64,000 nt of DNA from positions 19,252 to 83,251 of the forward strand of contig CAJUSI010000030.1 in NCBI GenBank assembly GCA_910589035.1. Direction: 5' to 3'. Made by a program: the position numbers and the translations under genes. Each line of letters starts with the position of its first letter. Position 1 is the stretch's first letter. Under the pieces are notes generated by a model, which saw only the letters and a program-made list of their open reading frames with translations, searched no databases and was not told where the DNA came from. The DNA comes from an uncultured Acetatifactor sp. (lineage in GTDB: Bacteria; Bacillota; Clostridia; Lachnospirales; Lachnospiraceae). Shown piece by piece: positions 48,593 through 56,499 of the stretch.

Positions 48593-50281
48593 ATGAAAAG
48601 GGCAAGGATACTGCTCAGAGTAAGTTCAAGCCAGCAGCTGGAGGCGGACGGCGATCTCACCGTTCAGAGACAGCTGGTGCAGGATTATATCTTCAGTCAT
48701 GAGGACTGGGTACTGGATGAAAAGGAATATTTTGAGGGCAGCAGCAGCGGATACAAGAATCCGGTGGCAAACCGCAATGTCCTGCAGGACGCCCTGCAGG
48801 ACGCCAGAAATAAGGAGTATGACATCCTGGTGGCATACAAGGATGACCGGATCGGACGGCTTATGTGGGAGATCGGCGCTTATGTGATGGAGCTGAAAAG
48901 CTATGGCGTGGATATCTATACGGTGAAGGATGGCTGCATCTCCCCCTCCCAGGACGACATTATGGGCCAGATCATGCTGGCCCTCCGCTATGGAAACGCC
49001 CAGAAGAGCAGCGCCGATACCGGCGTCCGCGTAAAGGACACTGCCCGCAAGCTGGTACAGCAGGGCAAATTTATGGGCGGCACGGCCCCCTATGGCTATG
49101 AACTGATTCTGTCCGGAGAAATCAGCAAGCACGGACGCGCCCTGCATCGGCTTTCCGTAATACCGGAGCAGGCGGCGATAGTACGGTATATTTATGAGCT
49201 TTCCCTGTACAGAGAATACGGTTCCCAGAAAATAGCCCGCATTCTGAATGAAAAGGAAGAGTACAGGGCTTTCGCTCCGCATTCTCTCTGGAAAAGCGGC
49301 ACTGTCGCCGGCATACTCACCAATCCCGTCTATACGGGCCATACGGCCTATAAACGCCGGGAGCATATCAGCGGAAAATATCACCGGACGGACAGCCATG
49401 AATGGATTCTCTCTTCCGAAGCGGATCCAGGCATCACCCTGATCGACATGGAAACCTGGAAAAAGGTCCAGGAGAAACGAGGCCGGCGACGCGCAAAATC
49501 CGCTCCGAAAGCATCGCCTCTCCTCCAAGACAGTCCAAAGCCCTATAGTGGCCCGCTTGCGTTCATCGGCATCCTTTACTGCGGATACTGCGGCAGCCGG
49601 CTCATAAATGCCAGCAGATACAGCTACTGGACCCTCGCAACCGGCGAAAGACGCTCCCGTAAAATACCTGTATATAGCTGTCCCCATGCCCTGCAGGGAG
49701 TCCCCCATGCCTCCAAATGCCAATACAGAGCGGACAGCATAGAGCCCCCTCTTTTCCAGGCTGTCTCGGATTTTATCGGGAAGCTGCTGGAAAAGGAAAG
49801 CCTGTCCCATGAAATGGAGCGCATCAGAAAAGAAGCTCTGAAACAAAAGAAACGGGAATTGTCAAAAATAAAACGGGAATATTCCAGTCTTCAGGATAAA
49901 ATCCTTATGATAGAAGATAAGATACCCGAGTCCCTGTCCGGGAATTCTCCCTTTGCCCCACGGGAGCTGGCTTCCCTGCATGCCCGGTACCAGGAGCAGG
50001 CCCGGGCCCAGGCCTCCCTCATCCGGCAGAAAGAACTGGAGCTGGAGAAGCCTGGCACTCTGTCCGGCCGGCCCAGCGGGAATGGGGATGTGCCTCTCTC
50101 CTGGAAGGAGCTCTTTCTGAATGCGGACATTTCCGCAAAGCGCGTGTTGATCAGGCATGTGGTACGGCGGATTGATATCAAAGAATCGGAGATAATCATA
50201 CGTTTTAAAGCAAGTCCCGCCGATTCCGGTGCCCGGCCGCGAATCGGCTGTGATCCCGGGGTACCGCAACCAGGGCTATAA
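48593..50281 (+). CDS. large serine recombinase
   Basis: 562 residues behind GAGGGAGGTATC. The resolvase domain has the nucleophile Ser11 in ILLRVSSSQQ, and conserved arginines in KDDRIGRLMWE. A recombinase domain follows (GKFMGGTAPYGYEL, TVAGILTNPVYTG), then a zinc ribbon (LYCGYCGSRL with C-x-x-C and the later CPHALQ/C) and a C-terminal coiled coil (about 440-480). These are the parts of integrases that perform directional att recombination. The last codons cross the right attachment core, so its C terminus (VPQPGL) is encoded partly by host DNA in the integrated state. Confidence 0.95.
   Translation: MKRARILLRVSSSQQLEADGDLTVQRQLVQDYIFSHEDWVLDEKEYFEGSSSGYKNPVANRNVLQDALQDARNKEYDILVAYKDDRIGRLMWEIGAYVMELKSYGVDIYTVKDGCISPSQDDIMGQIMLALRYGNAQKSSADTGVRVKDTARKLVQQGKFMGGTAPYGYELILSGEISKHGRALHRLSVIPEQAAIVRYIYELSLYREYGSQKIARILNEKEEYRAFAPHSLWKSGTVAGILTNPVYTGHTAYKRREHISGKYHRTDSHEWILSSEADPGITLIDMETWKKVQEKRGRRRAKSAPKASPLLQDSPKPYSGPLAFIGILYCGYCGSRLINASRYSYWTLATGERRSRKIPVYSCPHALQGVPHASKCQYRADSIEPPLFQAVSDFIGKLLEKESLSHEMERIRKEALKQKKRELSKIKREYSSLQDKILMIEDKIPESLSGNSPFAPRELASLHARYQEQARAQASLIRQKELELEKPGTLSGRPSGNGDVPLSWKELFLNADISAKRVLIRHVVRRIDIKESEIIIRFKASPADSGARPRIGCDPGVPQPGL
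50260..50271. other. attachment site core, right (attR-like)
   Basis: GGTACCGCAACC, identical to 44617-44628. It lies inside the recombinase 3' end on one side and opens the second half of the SleC-like frame on the other (C then AGGGCTAT, codons N-Q-G-Y). Confidence 0.85.
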
Positions 50282-50846
50282 CTTCACCATCACCTCCTCC
50301 ACAGCCTATGACCAGAAATGGGTCTATGGAAGAAATATCTTTGAAAATATTGACTATCTGGTGGATACCATCTTTGCCAATTATCTGTCCAGGCCGGGCG
50401 TGCGTCAGCCCATCTTTACCTCCTACTGTGACGGGCGCAGAGTCACCTGCGCCGGTTTAAGCCAGTGGGGATCCATGTATCTGGCGGACGAGGGATATTC
50501 CGCCATCGAGATCATAAGGTATTATTACGGGAACGATATGTATATTAATTCGGCGGACTTCATCTCCGGAGTTCCCTCTTCCTGGCCCGGATATGATCTG
50601 GGCATCGGTTCCTCCGGGGATAAGGTGCGCCAGCTTCAGACCCAGTTAAACCGCATTGCCCGGAACTATCCCGCCATTCCCACCATCACTGCAGACGGCA
50701 TTTACGGTCCCGCCACTGCCAATGCGGTGCGTACCTTCCAGGGAATCTTCAACCTTCCCAGGACAGGAGTCACGGATTATCCCACCTGGTACGAGATCTC
50801 TGAAATCTATGTGGGAGTCTCCAGAATCGCGGAGCCGGGTACCTGA
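50272..50846 (+). pseudogene. sleC: SleC-like spore cortex-lytic gene, 3' part (interrupted)
   Basis: The remaining 191 codons of the interrupted gene: the rest of the SpoIID-like domain (YNFTITSSTAYDQKWVYGRN, FTSYCDGRRVTCAGLSQWGS with the SpoIID-type LSQWG motif, then GYSAIEIIRYYYG) and a C-terminal peptidoglycan-binding domain (IGSSGDKVRQLQTQLNRIAR, ADGIYGPATANAVRTFQ). It has no start codon of its own with a ribosome site, so it should be silent while the element is integrated. A strong terminator follows at 50881. Confidence 0.85.
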
Positions 50847-50880
50847 TTTTCCCGTCCCGGTGAGTTGCTCTGATTTTCTG

Positions 50881-50916
50881 CGGAAAAAGGCGCTGCCCGC
50901 GCAGCGCCTTTTTCCG
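50881..50916. terminator. bidirectional intrinsic terminator
   Basis: CGGAAAAAGGCGCTGC and GCAGCGCCTTTTTCCG form a perfect 16-bp stem with a CCGC loop. The A-run on one side and T-run on the other let it terminate both the plus-strand SleC-like gene and the minus-strand htpG. Confidence 0.85.
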
Positions 50917-50968
50917 TTCTTTGTTCTGTTCTGAATTTAGTTTTATTCTTTATTCCGCGTTCCGGTCT

Positions 50969-53143
50969 CTATTCCTGTTTTGCCAGGATCATCATGATAT
51001 CGTTGCTTCTCGCGATGAACTTCGCCATGGCCTCAGCAGAGAGGGGCGCATGCTGAATCTTCGCCAGATCATAGAGCTGCCGGCAGATTATTTCCACGTT
51101 TTCGCCCTCCTTATGCTCCGTCACATACTGCACCAGAGGATGGTCCGCATTCAGGATAAGAGTCTCTCCCTCGCCGCCGAAGCCGCCCATATCCATGCCG
51201 GGCATGGAATACATCTTCATCATGTCCTGCATCCGCCTGCTCTCCTCGGAGAGAGTGAGTACGGAGGAAATCTTCTCGTCCCTGAGCTTTTCCACCTTCA
51301 CGGCAAGCTTCTCGTTCTCAAGAATCTTCTTCAGGATCTCTCCCAGTTCCTTCTCCTGCTCCTCCAGGGCCTTCTGTACCTCCTCATCCGTCTCGGACTT
51401 CAGCACATCCGTCACGTCCGCATCGATTCTGCGGAACTTCACGCCTTCGTTCTTGGACTCCAGCTGCTGAATAAAGGGCTGGTCAATATTGTGCGTCAGG
51501 ATAACGGCATCCGTTCCGTTCTCCTTGAACATCCTGATATACTGCCCCTGCTGCTGTTCGTCGGTCACATACCAGATAACCTTGTCCTTCTTCTCTTCAG
51601 CGCTTTCTTCCTCGTCGGCGGCATCCTCATCGGTCACCACCTCGGCCTCCACCTTATCGCCGTTCTCGTCCACTGCGCCTCCGGCGGTTTCTTCCTTTCC
51701 GGACTCTTCCCCGGTTCCGGCAGCCCCTTCCTCTCCGCCTTCCTCCGTATCGGTTGGCTTCACCTCCAGGCACTCGGGAAGGGTCAGGTATTTGCCGTCC
51801 AGATTCTTAAACAGGATATAATCGTTCATTCTCTCGCAGAATTTGTCATCCTTCAGGCAGCCGAATTTGATAAAGGGGCTGATATCATCCCAGTATTTAT
51901 CGTACTCCTCCTTCTCTGTTTTGCACATTCCGGAGAGCTTGTCCGCCACCTTCTTGGAAATATAGTCGGAAATCTTCTTTACGAACCCGTCGTTCTGCAG
52001 CGCGCTTCTGGACACATTCAGGGGCAGATCGGGACAGTCGATGACGCCCTTTAAGAGCATCAGGAACTCGGGAATAACCTCCTTGATATTGTCCGCAATG
52101 AACACCTGGTTATTGTACAGCTTGATGGTTCCCTCAATGGATTCATACTCCATATTGATCTTCGGGAAATAAAGGATGCCCTTTAGATTAAAGGGATAAT
52201 CCATGTTCAGATGGATCCAGAACAGGGGCTCCTTGTAATCATGGAATACCTTGCGGTAGAATTCCAGGTACTCCTCCTTCGTGCAGTCGTTGGCATGCCT
52301 GGTCCAGAGGGGCGTAGTCTCATTGAGCAGCTCGGGGCGCTTTCTGATCTTCAGCTTTACAGGCTCCGGCTCCTTCTCTTCCTTCTCCGTATCCTCCCCC
52401 TCTTCAGACTCCTTCTTCTCTTCAGCCTTCTTCTCCTCCGGCTGGATTACCTCCAGGACCTCGTCGTCCTCCCGCTTCTCATCCTCCTTTATGATCTGGG
52501 TCTCCTTGGTATCCGCCTTGGAAAGGTAGATCTCGGTGGGCATGAAGGAACAATACTTCTTAATTACCTCTCTCGCCTTGTACTCATTGCAGAACTCCAG
52601 GCAGTCCTCGTTGAGGAAGAGCGTGATCGCGGTTCCTACCTCGCTCCTCTCCCCATCCTCCATGGAGTATTCCGTTCCGCCGTCGCATTCCCAGTGCACG
52701 GCCTTTGCGCCTTCCTTATAGGAGAGAGTGTCTATATGCACCTCATCCGCCACCATAAATGCAGAATAGAAGCCCAGTCCGAAATGCCCTATGATCTGGT
52801 CCGCATTGCTCTTGTCCTTGTACTTCTCAATAAAATCAGCAGCCCCGGAGAAAGCGATCTGATTGATATACTCCTCCACCTCTTCCGCAGTCATACCAAG
52901 ACCATTGTCGATAAAGGTCAGAGTCTTCTTCTCCGGATTCACGATCACGTCAATCCTTGCCTTGTACCCCTCCGGCAGGGCATACTCCCCCATCATATCC
53001 AGCTTCTTAAGCTTCGTCACGGCATCGCAGCCGTTGGAAATCAGCTCCCTGTAGAAAATGTCATGGTCGGAATACAGCCACTTCTTAATGATCGGAAAAA
53101 TGTTTTCACTGTTGATAGATAAATTACCGCTCCTTACTGCCAT
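50969..53143 (-). CDS. htpG: HSP90-family chaperone HtpG
   Basis: 724 residues. The N-terminal GHKL ATPase domain has FYRELISNGCDA (usually ELISNASDA), IDNGLGMTAEEV, and GHFGLGFYSAFMVAD. The middle domain is well conserved (PLFWIHLNMDYPFNLKGILY, VFIADN). Two Glu/Lys/Asp-rich insertions (about 220-265 and 470-520) make it longer than the roughly 625-residue E. coli protein. ATP-dependent cytosolic chaperone for stress. A CIRCE operator and promoter lie upstream, so heat-shock control by HrcA is expected. Confidence 0.96.
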   Translation of the reverse strand: MAVRSGNLSINSENIFPIIKKWLYSDHDIFYRELISNGCDAVTKLKKLDMMGEYALPEGYKARIDVIVNPEKKTLTFIDNGLGMTAEEVEEYINQIAFSGAADFIEKYKDKSNADQIIGHFGLGFYSAFMVADEVHIDTLSYKEGAKAVHWECDGGTEYSMEDGERSEVGTAITLFLNEDCLEFCNEYKAREVIKKYCSFMPTEIYLSKADTKETQIIKEDEKREDDEVLEVIQPEEKKAEEKKESEEGEDTEKEEKEPEPVKLKIRKRPELLNETTPLWTRHANDCTKEEYLEFYRKVFHDYKEPLFWIHLNMDYPFNLKGILYFPKINMEYESIEGTIKLYNNQVFIADNIKEVIPEFLMLLKGVIDCPDLPLNVSRSALQNDGFVKKISDYISKKVADKLSGMCKTEKEEYDKYWDDISPFIKFGCLKDDKFCERMNDYILFKNLDGKYLTLPECLEVKPTDTEEGGEEGAAGTGEESGKEETAGGAVDENGDKVEAEVVTDEDAADEEESAEEKKDKVIWYVTDEQQQGQYIRMFKENGTDAVILTHNIDQPFIQQLESKNEGVKFRRIDADVTDVLKSETDEEVQKALEEQEKELGEILKKILENEKLAVKVEKLRDEKISSVLTLSEESRRMQDMMKMYSMPGMDMGGFGGEGETLILNADHPLVQYVTEHKEGENVEIICRQLYDLAKIQHAPLSAEAMAKFIARSNDIMMILAKQE

Positions 53144-53256
53144 TTTGCAACATCCCTTTCTTCTCTTTTTCTGAAAAATCTGTAAATACTGTTCCCGGCG
53201 CTTCCCGCCCTTTTACCGCGCGGCAGGAATCCTGCCAAAATCCAAGTCTGAAATTA

Positions 53257-53285
53257 AGTTTAATCCGGACCCGGCAAAAAGTCAA
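53257..53285 (-). promoter_or_regulatory. sigma-A-type promoter of htpG
   Basis: On the minus strand TTGACT (53285-53280), a 17-bp spacer and TAAACT (53262-53257). It lies just downstream of the CIRCE element and about 114 nt before the htpG ATG. Confidence 0.65.
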
Positions 53286-53292
53286 GACAAAA

Positions 53293-53319
53293 TTAGCACT
53301 CATTTTAATTGAGTGCTAA
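53293..53319. promoter_or_regulatory. CIRCE operator (HrcA binding site)
   Basis: Perfect match to the CIRCE consensus: TTAGCACTC, nine bases, GAGTGCTAA. It sits 7 nt upstream of the -35 box of the htpG promoter. CIRCE is bound by the heat-shock repressor HrcA; here it should couple htpG to class I heat shock. Confidence 0.95.
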
Positions 53320-53418
53320 CAATATCCCGGAAACATATGAAATTCCAGCATTTTCCGTCTTTCTAAAATTTTTCTAAACTGCCTGTCCGGCTTCTTTTTC
53401 GATGAAAAAAACGGAACT

Positions 53419-54477
53419 CTACTCAGGAAAGTACTTTTGATAAATCTCAAAAAAATCCGCCGTGTCCACCTCCTCATTGTGGAGCAGGGTGATTTCTCCC
53501 CAAAGCTCCGTGTTCAGCTGACGTATCAGCTGCTCCACAAAAACATCGTATTCCTGGCCGAATACCTCCCTGCGCCGCTCTTCCACAATCTGCAGCTTAT
53601 TCAGATCTGTCTGCTCTCTGTCAAAGGTGCTGATGCACTTGATAAGATGGTATCCCGTATCCGTCTCCACCACGTCGCTTACCTCCCCCGTCTCCAGCAT
53701 AAAAGCCGCCGATTCAAAGGCGATGTCCGTCTCCCCTTTGCCGAAGGAATATGTGATCATGGAATCTTCGCTGTAGCGGGCTGCCAGTTCCAGGAAATCC
53801 TCCCCCTCTTCCACCGCTCTCCTGCGTATTTCGCGGGCTTTTTCCAGAACCTGCGCCTTTACGTCCTCGGAATAGTCGACCCGTTTGCCCGCTCCGTCCG
53901 TGGTATAGGTATAGAGCAGAATGTGCTGTACCGTGATCGTGCGCGCCTCATCATCGCTGATCTCCGGATTCACGTCCTGGATAATATACCGGTAGACCTT
54001 ATCGGCCATGGCATATTCCCGGTAAAGCTGCACTATTGTACTAAATTCCACCCCCAGCAGCTCCTTCTCCGTCTCGCTCAGGGAATTAAAATATTCCCCT
54101 GCCGCCGACTGGGCCCGTCTGCTTTCCGACTCATCCAGCTCAATTTTTCTGTCCAGGGCCAGCAGGTACATGGTTTTAATCTGGGCCAGCTTGGCCAGTA
54201 CATTTTCCTTGACATTTTCCTCCAAAGAGACACCGTTCAGGGAGACATTCCACACCTGAGCCCCGTAAACACTCTCATACTGGTTCTGGGTATTGGTCAG
54301 ATATACCATCAGCTCCGGCAGAGTGCAGACCTCATCGCTGATTCGGAACACCTCGTCCTTTCCCAGCCCGGAGGTAAACACCAGCCTTGAGCCGCAGCCT
54401 GTCAGTGACATCAATATCAACCCCAGACAGCACAATATTTTTATTCTGTACCCTGAGCCATATCCTTTCAAATACAT
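53419..54477 (-). CDS. parvulin-type peptidyl-prolyl isomerase lipoprotein (PrsA-like)
   Basis: 352 residues. Lipoprotein signal with lipobox LTGC (Cys28). The N-terminal helical SurA/PrsA-like chaperone region (about 45-180) is followed by a parvulin domain (about 180-300): ITVQHILLYTYT, EGEDFLELAARYSEDS, and VVETDTGYHLIKC. It should sit on the outer face of the membrane and assist folding of secreted proteins. A C-terminal tail of about 50 residues follows. It stands between ilvE and htpG on the same strand, but separated from htpG by the CIRCE-containing promoter. Confidence 0.92.
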   Translation of the reverse strand: MYLKGYGSGYRIKILCCLGLILMSLTGCGSRLVFTSGLGKDEVFRISDEVCTLPELMVYLTNTQNQYESVYGAQVWNVSLNGVSLEENVKENVLAKLAQIKTMYLLALDRKIELDESESRRAQSAAGEYFNSLSETEKELLGVEFSTIVQLYREYAMADKVYRYIIQDVNPEISDDEARTITVQHILLYTYTTDGAGKRVDYSEDVKAQVLEKAREIRRRAVEEGEDFLELAARYSEDSMITYSFGKGETDIAFESAAFMLETGEVSDVVETDTGYHLIKCISTFDREQTDLNKLQIVEERRREVFGQEYDVFVEQLIRQLNTELWGEITLLHNEEVDTADFFEIYQKYFPE

Positions 54478-54581
54478 CCCTCAATTTTCCCGCATCGTCA
54501 ATCTCAAAATTTTCTTATTATCGCAATTACAGTCACATATGCATTCAATTTCCATTAATCATTTCCGATACAGCAGATATC

Positions 54582-55607
54582 TTATACAATGGTATGAATC
54601 CATCCTTCCGGAGCCTCGATTCTTCCCATCTGGATTCCCGTCAAGGTATCATAGAGCTTTTTGGTGACGGGTCCCATCTCGGCCATACCGCTTGGCAAGC
54701 AGATTTCCCTGCCGTGGTCCACAATCTTTCCCACAGGGGAAATAACCGCAGCCGTACCGCAGAGTCCGCATTCCGCAAAATCCTTCACCTCGTCCAGCGA
54801 TACCTCCCGCTCTTCAGCCTCCAGGCCCAGATATTCCTTCGCCACATATACCAGGGACCGGCGGGTAATGGAAGGCAGGATGCTGTCGGATTTGGGCGTT
54901 ACCACCTTATTGTCCTTCGTCACGAAGAGGAAATTCGCGCCCCCGGTCTCCTCCACCCTGGTGCGGGTTCCGGGGTCAAGATACAGATTCTCGTCATAGC
55001 CCTCCTCATGGGCCGTCACAATGGCATGAAGGCTCATGGCATAATTCAGACCTGCCTTGATATTGCCGGTTCCGTGAGGAGCGGCACGGTCAAAATCACT
55101 CACCCGGATGGTCAGGGGCTTTGCGCCGCCCTTAAAGTAAGGTCCAACGGGGGTACAGAAGATACGGAACTGGTACTCGTCCGCGGGCTTCACTCCGATC
55201 ACGGAATTGGAGCCAAACATATAAGGACGGAGATACAGGGTAGCGCCGCTGCCGTAGGGGGGTACCCAGGCCGCATTGGCAACCACCACTTTCGTGACGG
55301 CATCCATAAAGCGCTCCTTGGGAAACACCGGCATCTCAAGACGCTTTGCGGAGGATTCCATGCGCTCTGCATTCAGATCGGGGCGGAAAGCAACGATGTG
55401 GCCATCATCCGTAGTATATGCCTTCAGGCCCTCAAAGATGGTCTGGGCATACTGCAGAACTCCTGCGCACTCGTTCAGAATCACATTGGCGTCCTCCGTC
55501 AGAATTCCCTGATCCCAGGCGCCGTCTTTATAGTTGGATACATATCTCTTATCCGTCTTCACATAGCCAAATCCCAGGCTGCCCCAGTCAATATCCTTCT
55601 TTTCCAT
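54582..55607 (-). CDS. ilvE: branched-chain amino acid aminotransferase
   Basis: 341 residues, class IV PLP fold. ILNECAGVLQYAQTIFEGLK near the N terminus, RPYMFGSNSVIGVKPADEY, then the GTGNIKAGLNYAMSLHA segment around the PLP lysine, and CGTAAVISPVG. This is the longer BCAT form. It transfers amino groups between Glu and Leu/Ile/Val. No T-box or leader is visible in the 91-bp gap to folA. Confidence 0.95.
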   Translation of the reverse strand: MEKKDIDWGSLGFGYVKTDKRYVSNYKDGAWDQGILTEDANVILNECAGVLQYAQTIFEGLKAYTTDDGHIVAFRPDLNAERMESSAKRLEMPVFPKERFMDAVTKVVVANAAWVPPYGSGATLYLRPYMFGSNSVIGVKPADEYQFRIFCTPVGPYFKGGAKPLTIRVSDFDRAAPHGTGNIKAGLNYAMSLHAIVTAHEEGYDENLYLDPGTRTRVEETGGANFLFVTKDNKVVTPKSDSILPSITRRSLVYVAKEYLGLEAEEREVSLDEVKDFAECGLCGTAAVISPVGKIVDHGREICLPSGMAEMGPVTKKLYDTLTGIQMGRIEAPEGWIHTIV

Positions 55608-55698
55608 CGTTATTACCTTCTTTCCAATATTTTATTGGTAACCATTATTATACTTTTCCGGCTAAAAGTCAATACCTATTCCTGCCCTGATTCCTGCT

Positions 55699-56223
55699 CT
55701 ATAAAAGCCGGCAGGCCTGCTTCGGCAGCAGTTCAGATCTCCTCTCATACCTTAAAAAGGTGTATGCTATGTCAAAATAAGTCTGTTCCTCGCTGTCCGC
55801 CGTGATCTCCCACTCAGAGCTCTCGTCCAGATTCGGAAAGTAAGCGTCCGCCTCATAGGCATGATCAATCCTGGTGATATGCACCGTGCCGCACCAGGGA
55901 AGCAGCTGGCGGTACACGCTCTCCCCGCCGATGACATAGACATCCTGGGGAGGGTAAGGCTGCAGCTCCTTTGCAAGCTCCTCCAGGGAATGTACCACAA
56001 TCGCTCCCCTGACTTTATAGCCTGGATTGCCGGAGAGAATGATATTCGTTCTGCCCTCCAGCGGCATGCCCTGGGGAAAGGTCTGCAGGGTCTTTCTTCC
56101 CAGAACCACCACCCGGCCGAGCGTCTCCTCCCGGAAATGCTTATGGTCGTTGGGAATGCTTACCAGAAGTCCGCCCTTCCTGCCGATGGCCCAGTTTCTG
56201 TCAACTGCCGCTATCATATTCAT
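55699..56223 (-). CDS. folA: dihydrofolate reductase
   Basis: 174 residues. The standard DHFR motifs are present: MNMIAAVDRNWAIGRKGGLL, the FREETLGRVVVLGRKTLQTF segment, NIILSGN, and VYVIGGESVYRQLLP. It reduces dihydrofolate to tetrahydrofolate with NADPH. A stand-alone gene between the MBL nuclease and ilvE. Confidence 0.96.
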   Translation of the reverse strand: MNMIAAVDRNWAIGRKGGLLVSIPNDHKHFREETLGRVVVLGRKTLQTFPQGMPLEGRTNIILSGNPGYKVRGAIVVHSLEELAKELQPYPPQDVYVIGGESVYRQLLPWCGTVHITRIDHAYEADAYFPNLDESSEWEITADSEEQTYFDIAYTFLRYERRSELLPKQACRLL

Positions 56224-56318
56224 ACTTTTTCTCCTCGCTGAAGTCCCGTCCCCGGTCTTCTCAATCTATAGCAGGCCCGGCGGGATCAGAATTACCGGCA
56301 CCCCAAAAACAATTCCAT

Positions 56319-56357
56319 AGCCCGGTCATACCGGAACCGGAATTCCGCCAAATACAA
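56319..56357 (+). repeat. dispersed repeat family 1, partial copy D
   Basis: AGCCCGGTCATACCGGAACC followed by GGAATTCCGCCAAATACA, aligning with CCCGGACAAGCCGGAACC and TTTTGCCAAAATGCA of copy B. It sits in the 276-bp gap between folA and the MBL gene, which holds nothing else I recognise. Confidence 0.45.
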
Positions 56358-56499
56358 GCCGCCGGTTCTCCCGGCAATCAAATACCCCGCAGCATTCGCA
56401 AAGCCAGTCCAATTGACTTTACTGTCCGTGCAGGCATTGCCCGCGGGAATAAAGATACGGCATTCGGGAAAACCGGCGGCATCTTACATTCTTTCCTGT

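Larger units (their letters stand above)
44617..50271. mobile_element. 5.64-kb serine-recombinase element inserted in the SleC-like gene
   Basis: Bounded by the 12-bp direct repeat GGTACCGCAACC, with one repeat copy included in the 5,643-bp unit. Contents: a four-gene minus-strand operon for glycan modification (44637-47622), a gap of about 500 bp with repeats, a small plus-strand gene and a large serine recombinase that reads out to the right boundary. No phage structural, replication or conjugation genes are present. Deleting one repeat plus the insert restores the SleC-like frame exactly (W-Y-R-N-Q-G-Y-N-F). This matches site-specific integration by large serine recombinases, which leave a short core duplication. 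Confidence 0.9.

Noticed and set aside
48626..49846. 406-codon minus-strand frame inside the element
   Set aside because: Antisense of the serine recombinase, whose catalytic motifs are intact.
44617..50271. Element considered as a prophage or conjugative element
   Set aside because: No phage structural, lysis, replication or transfer genes; only a recombinase and cargo.
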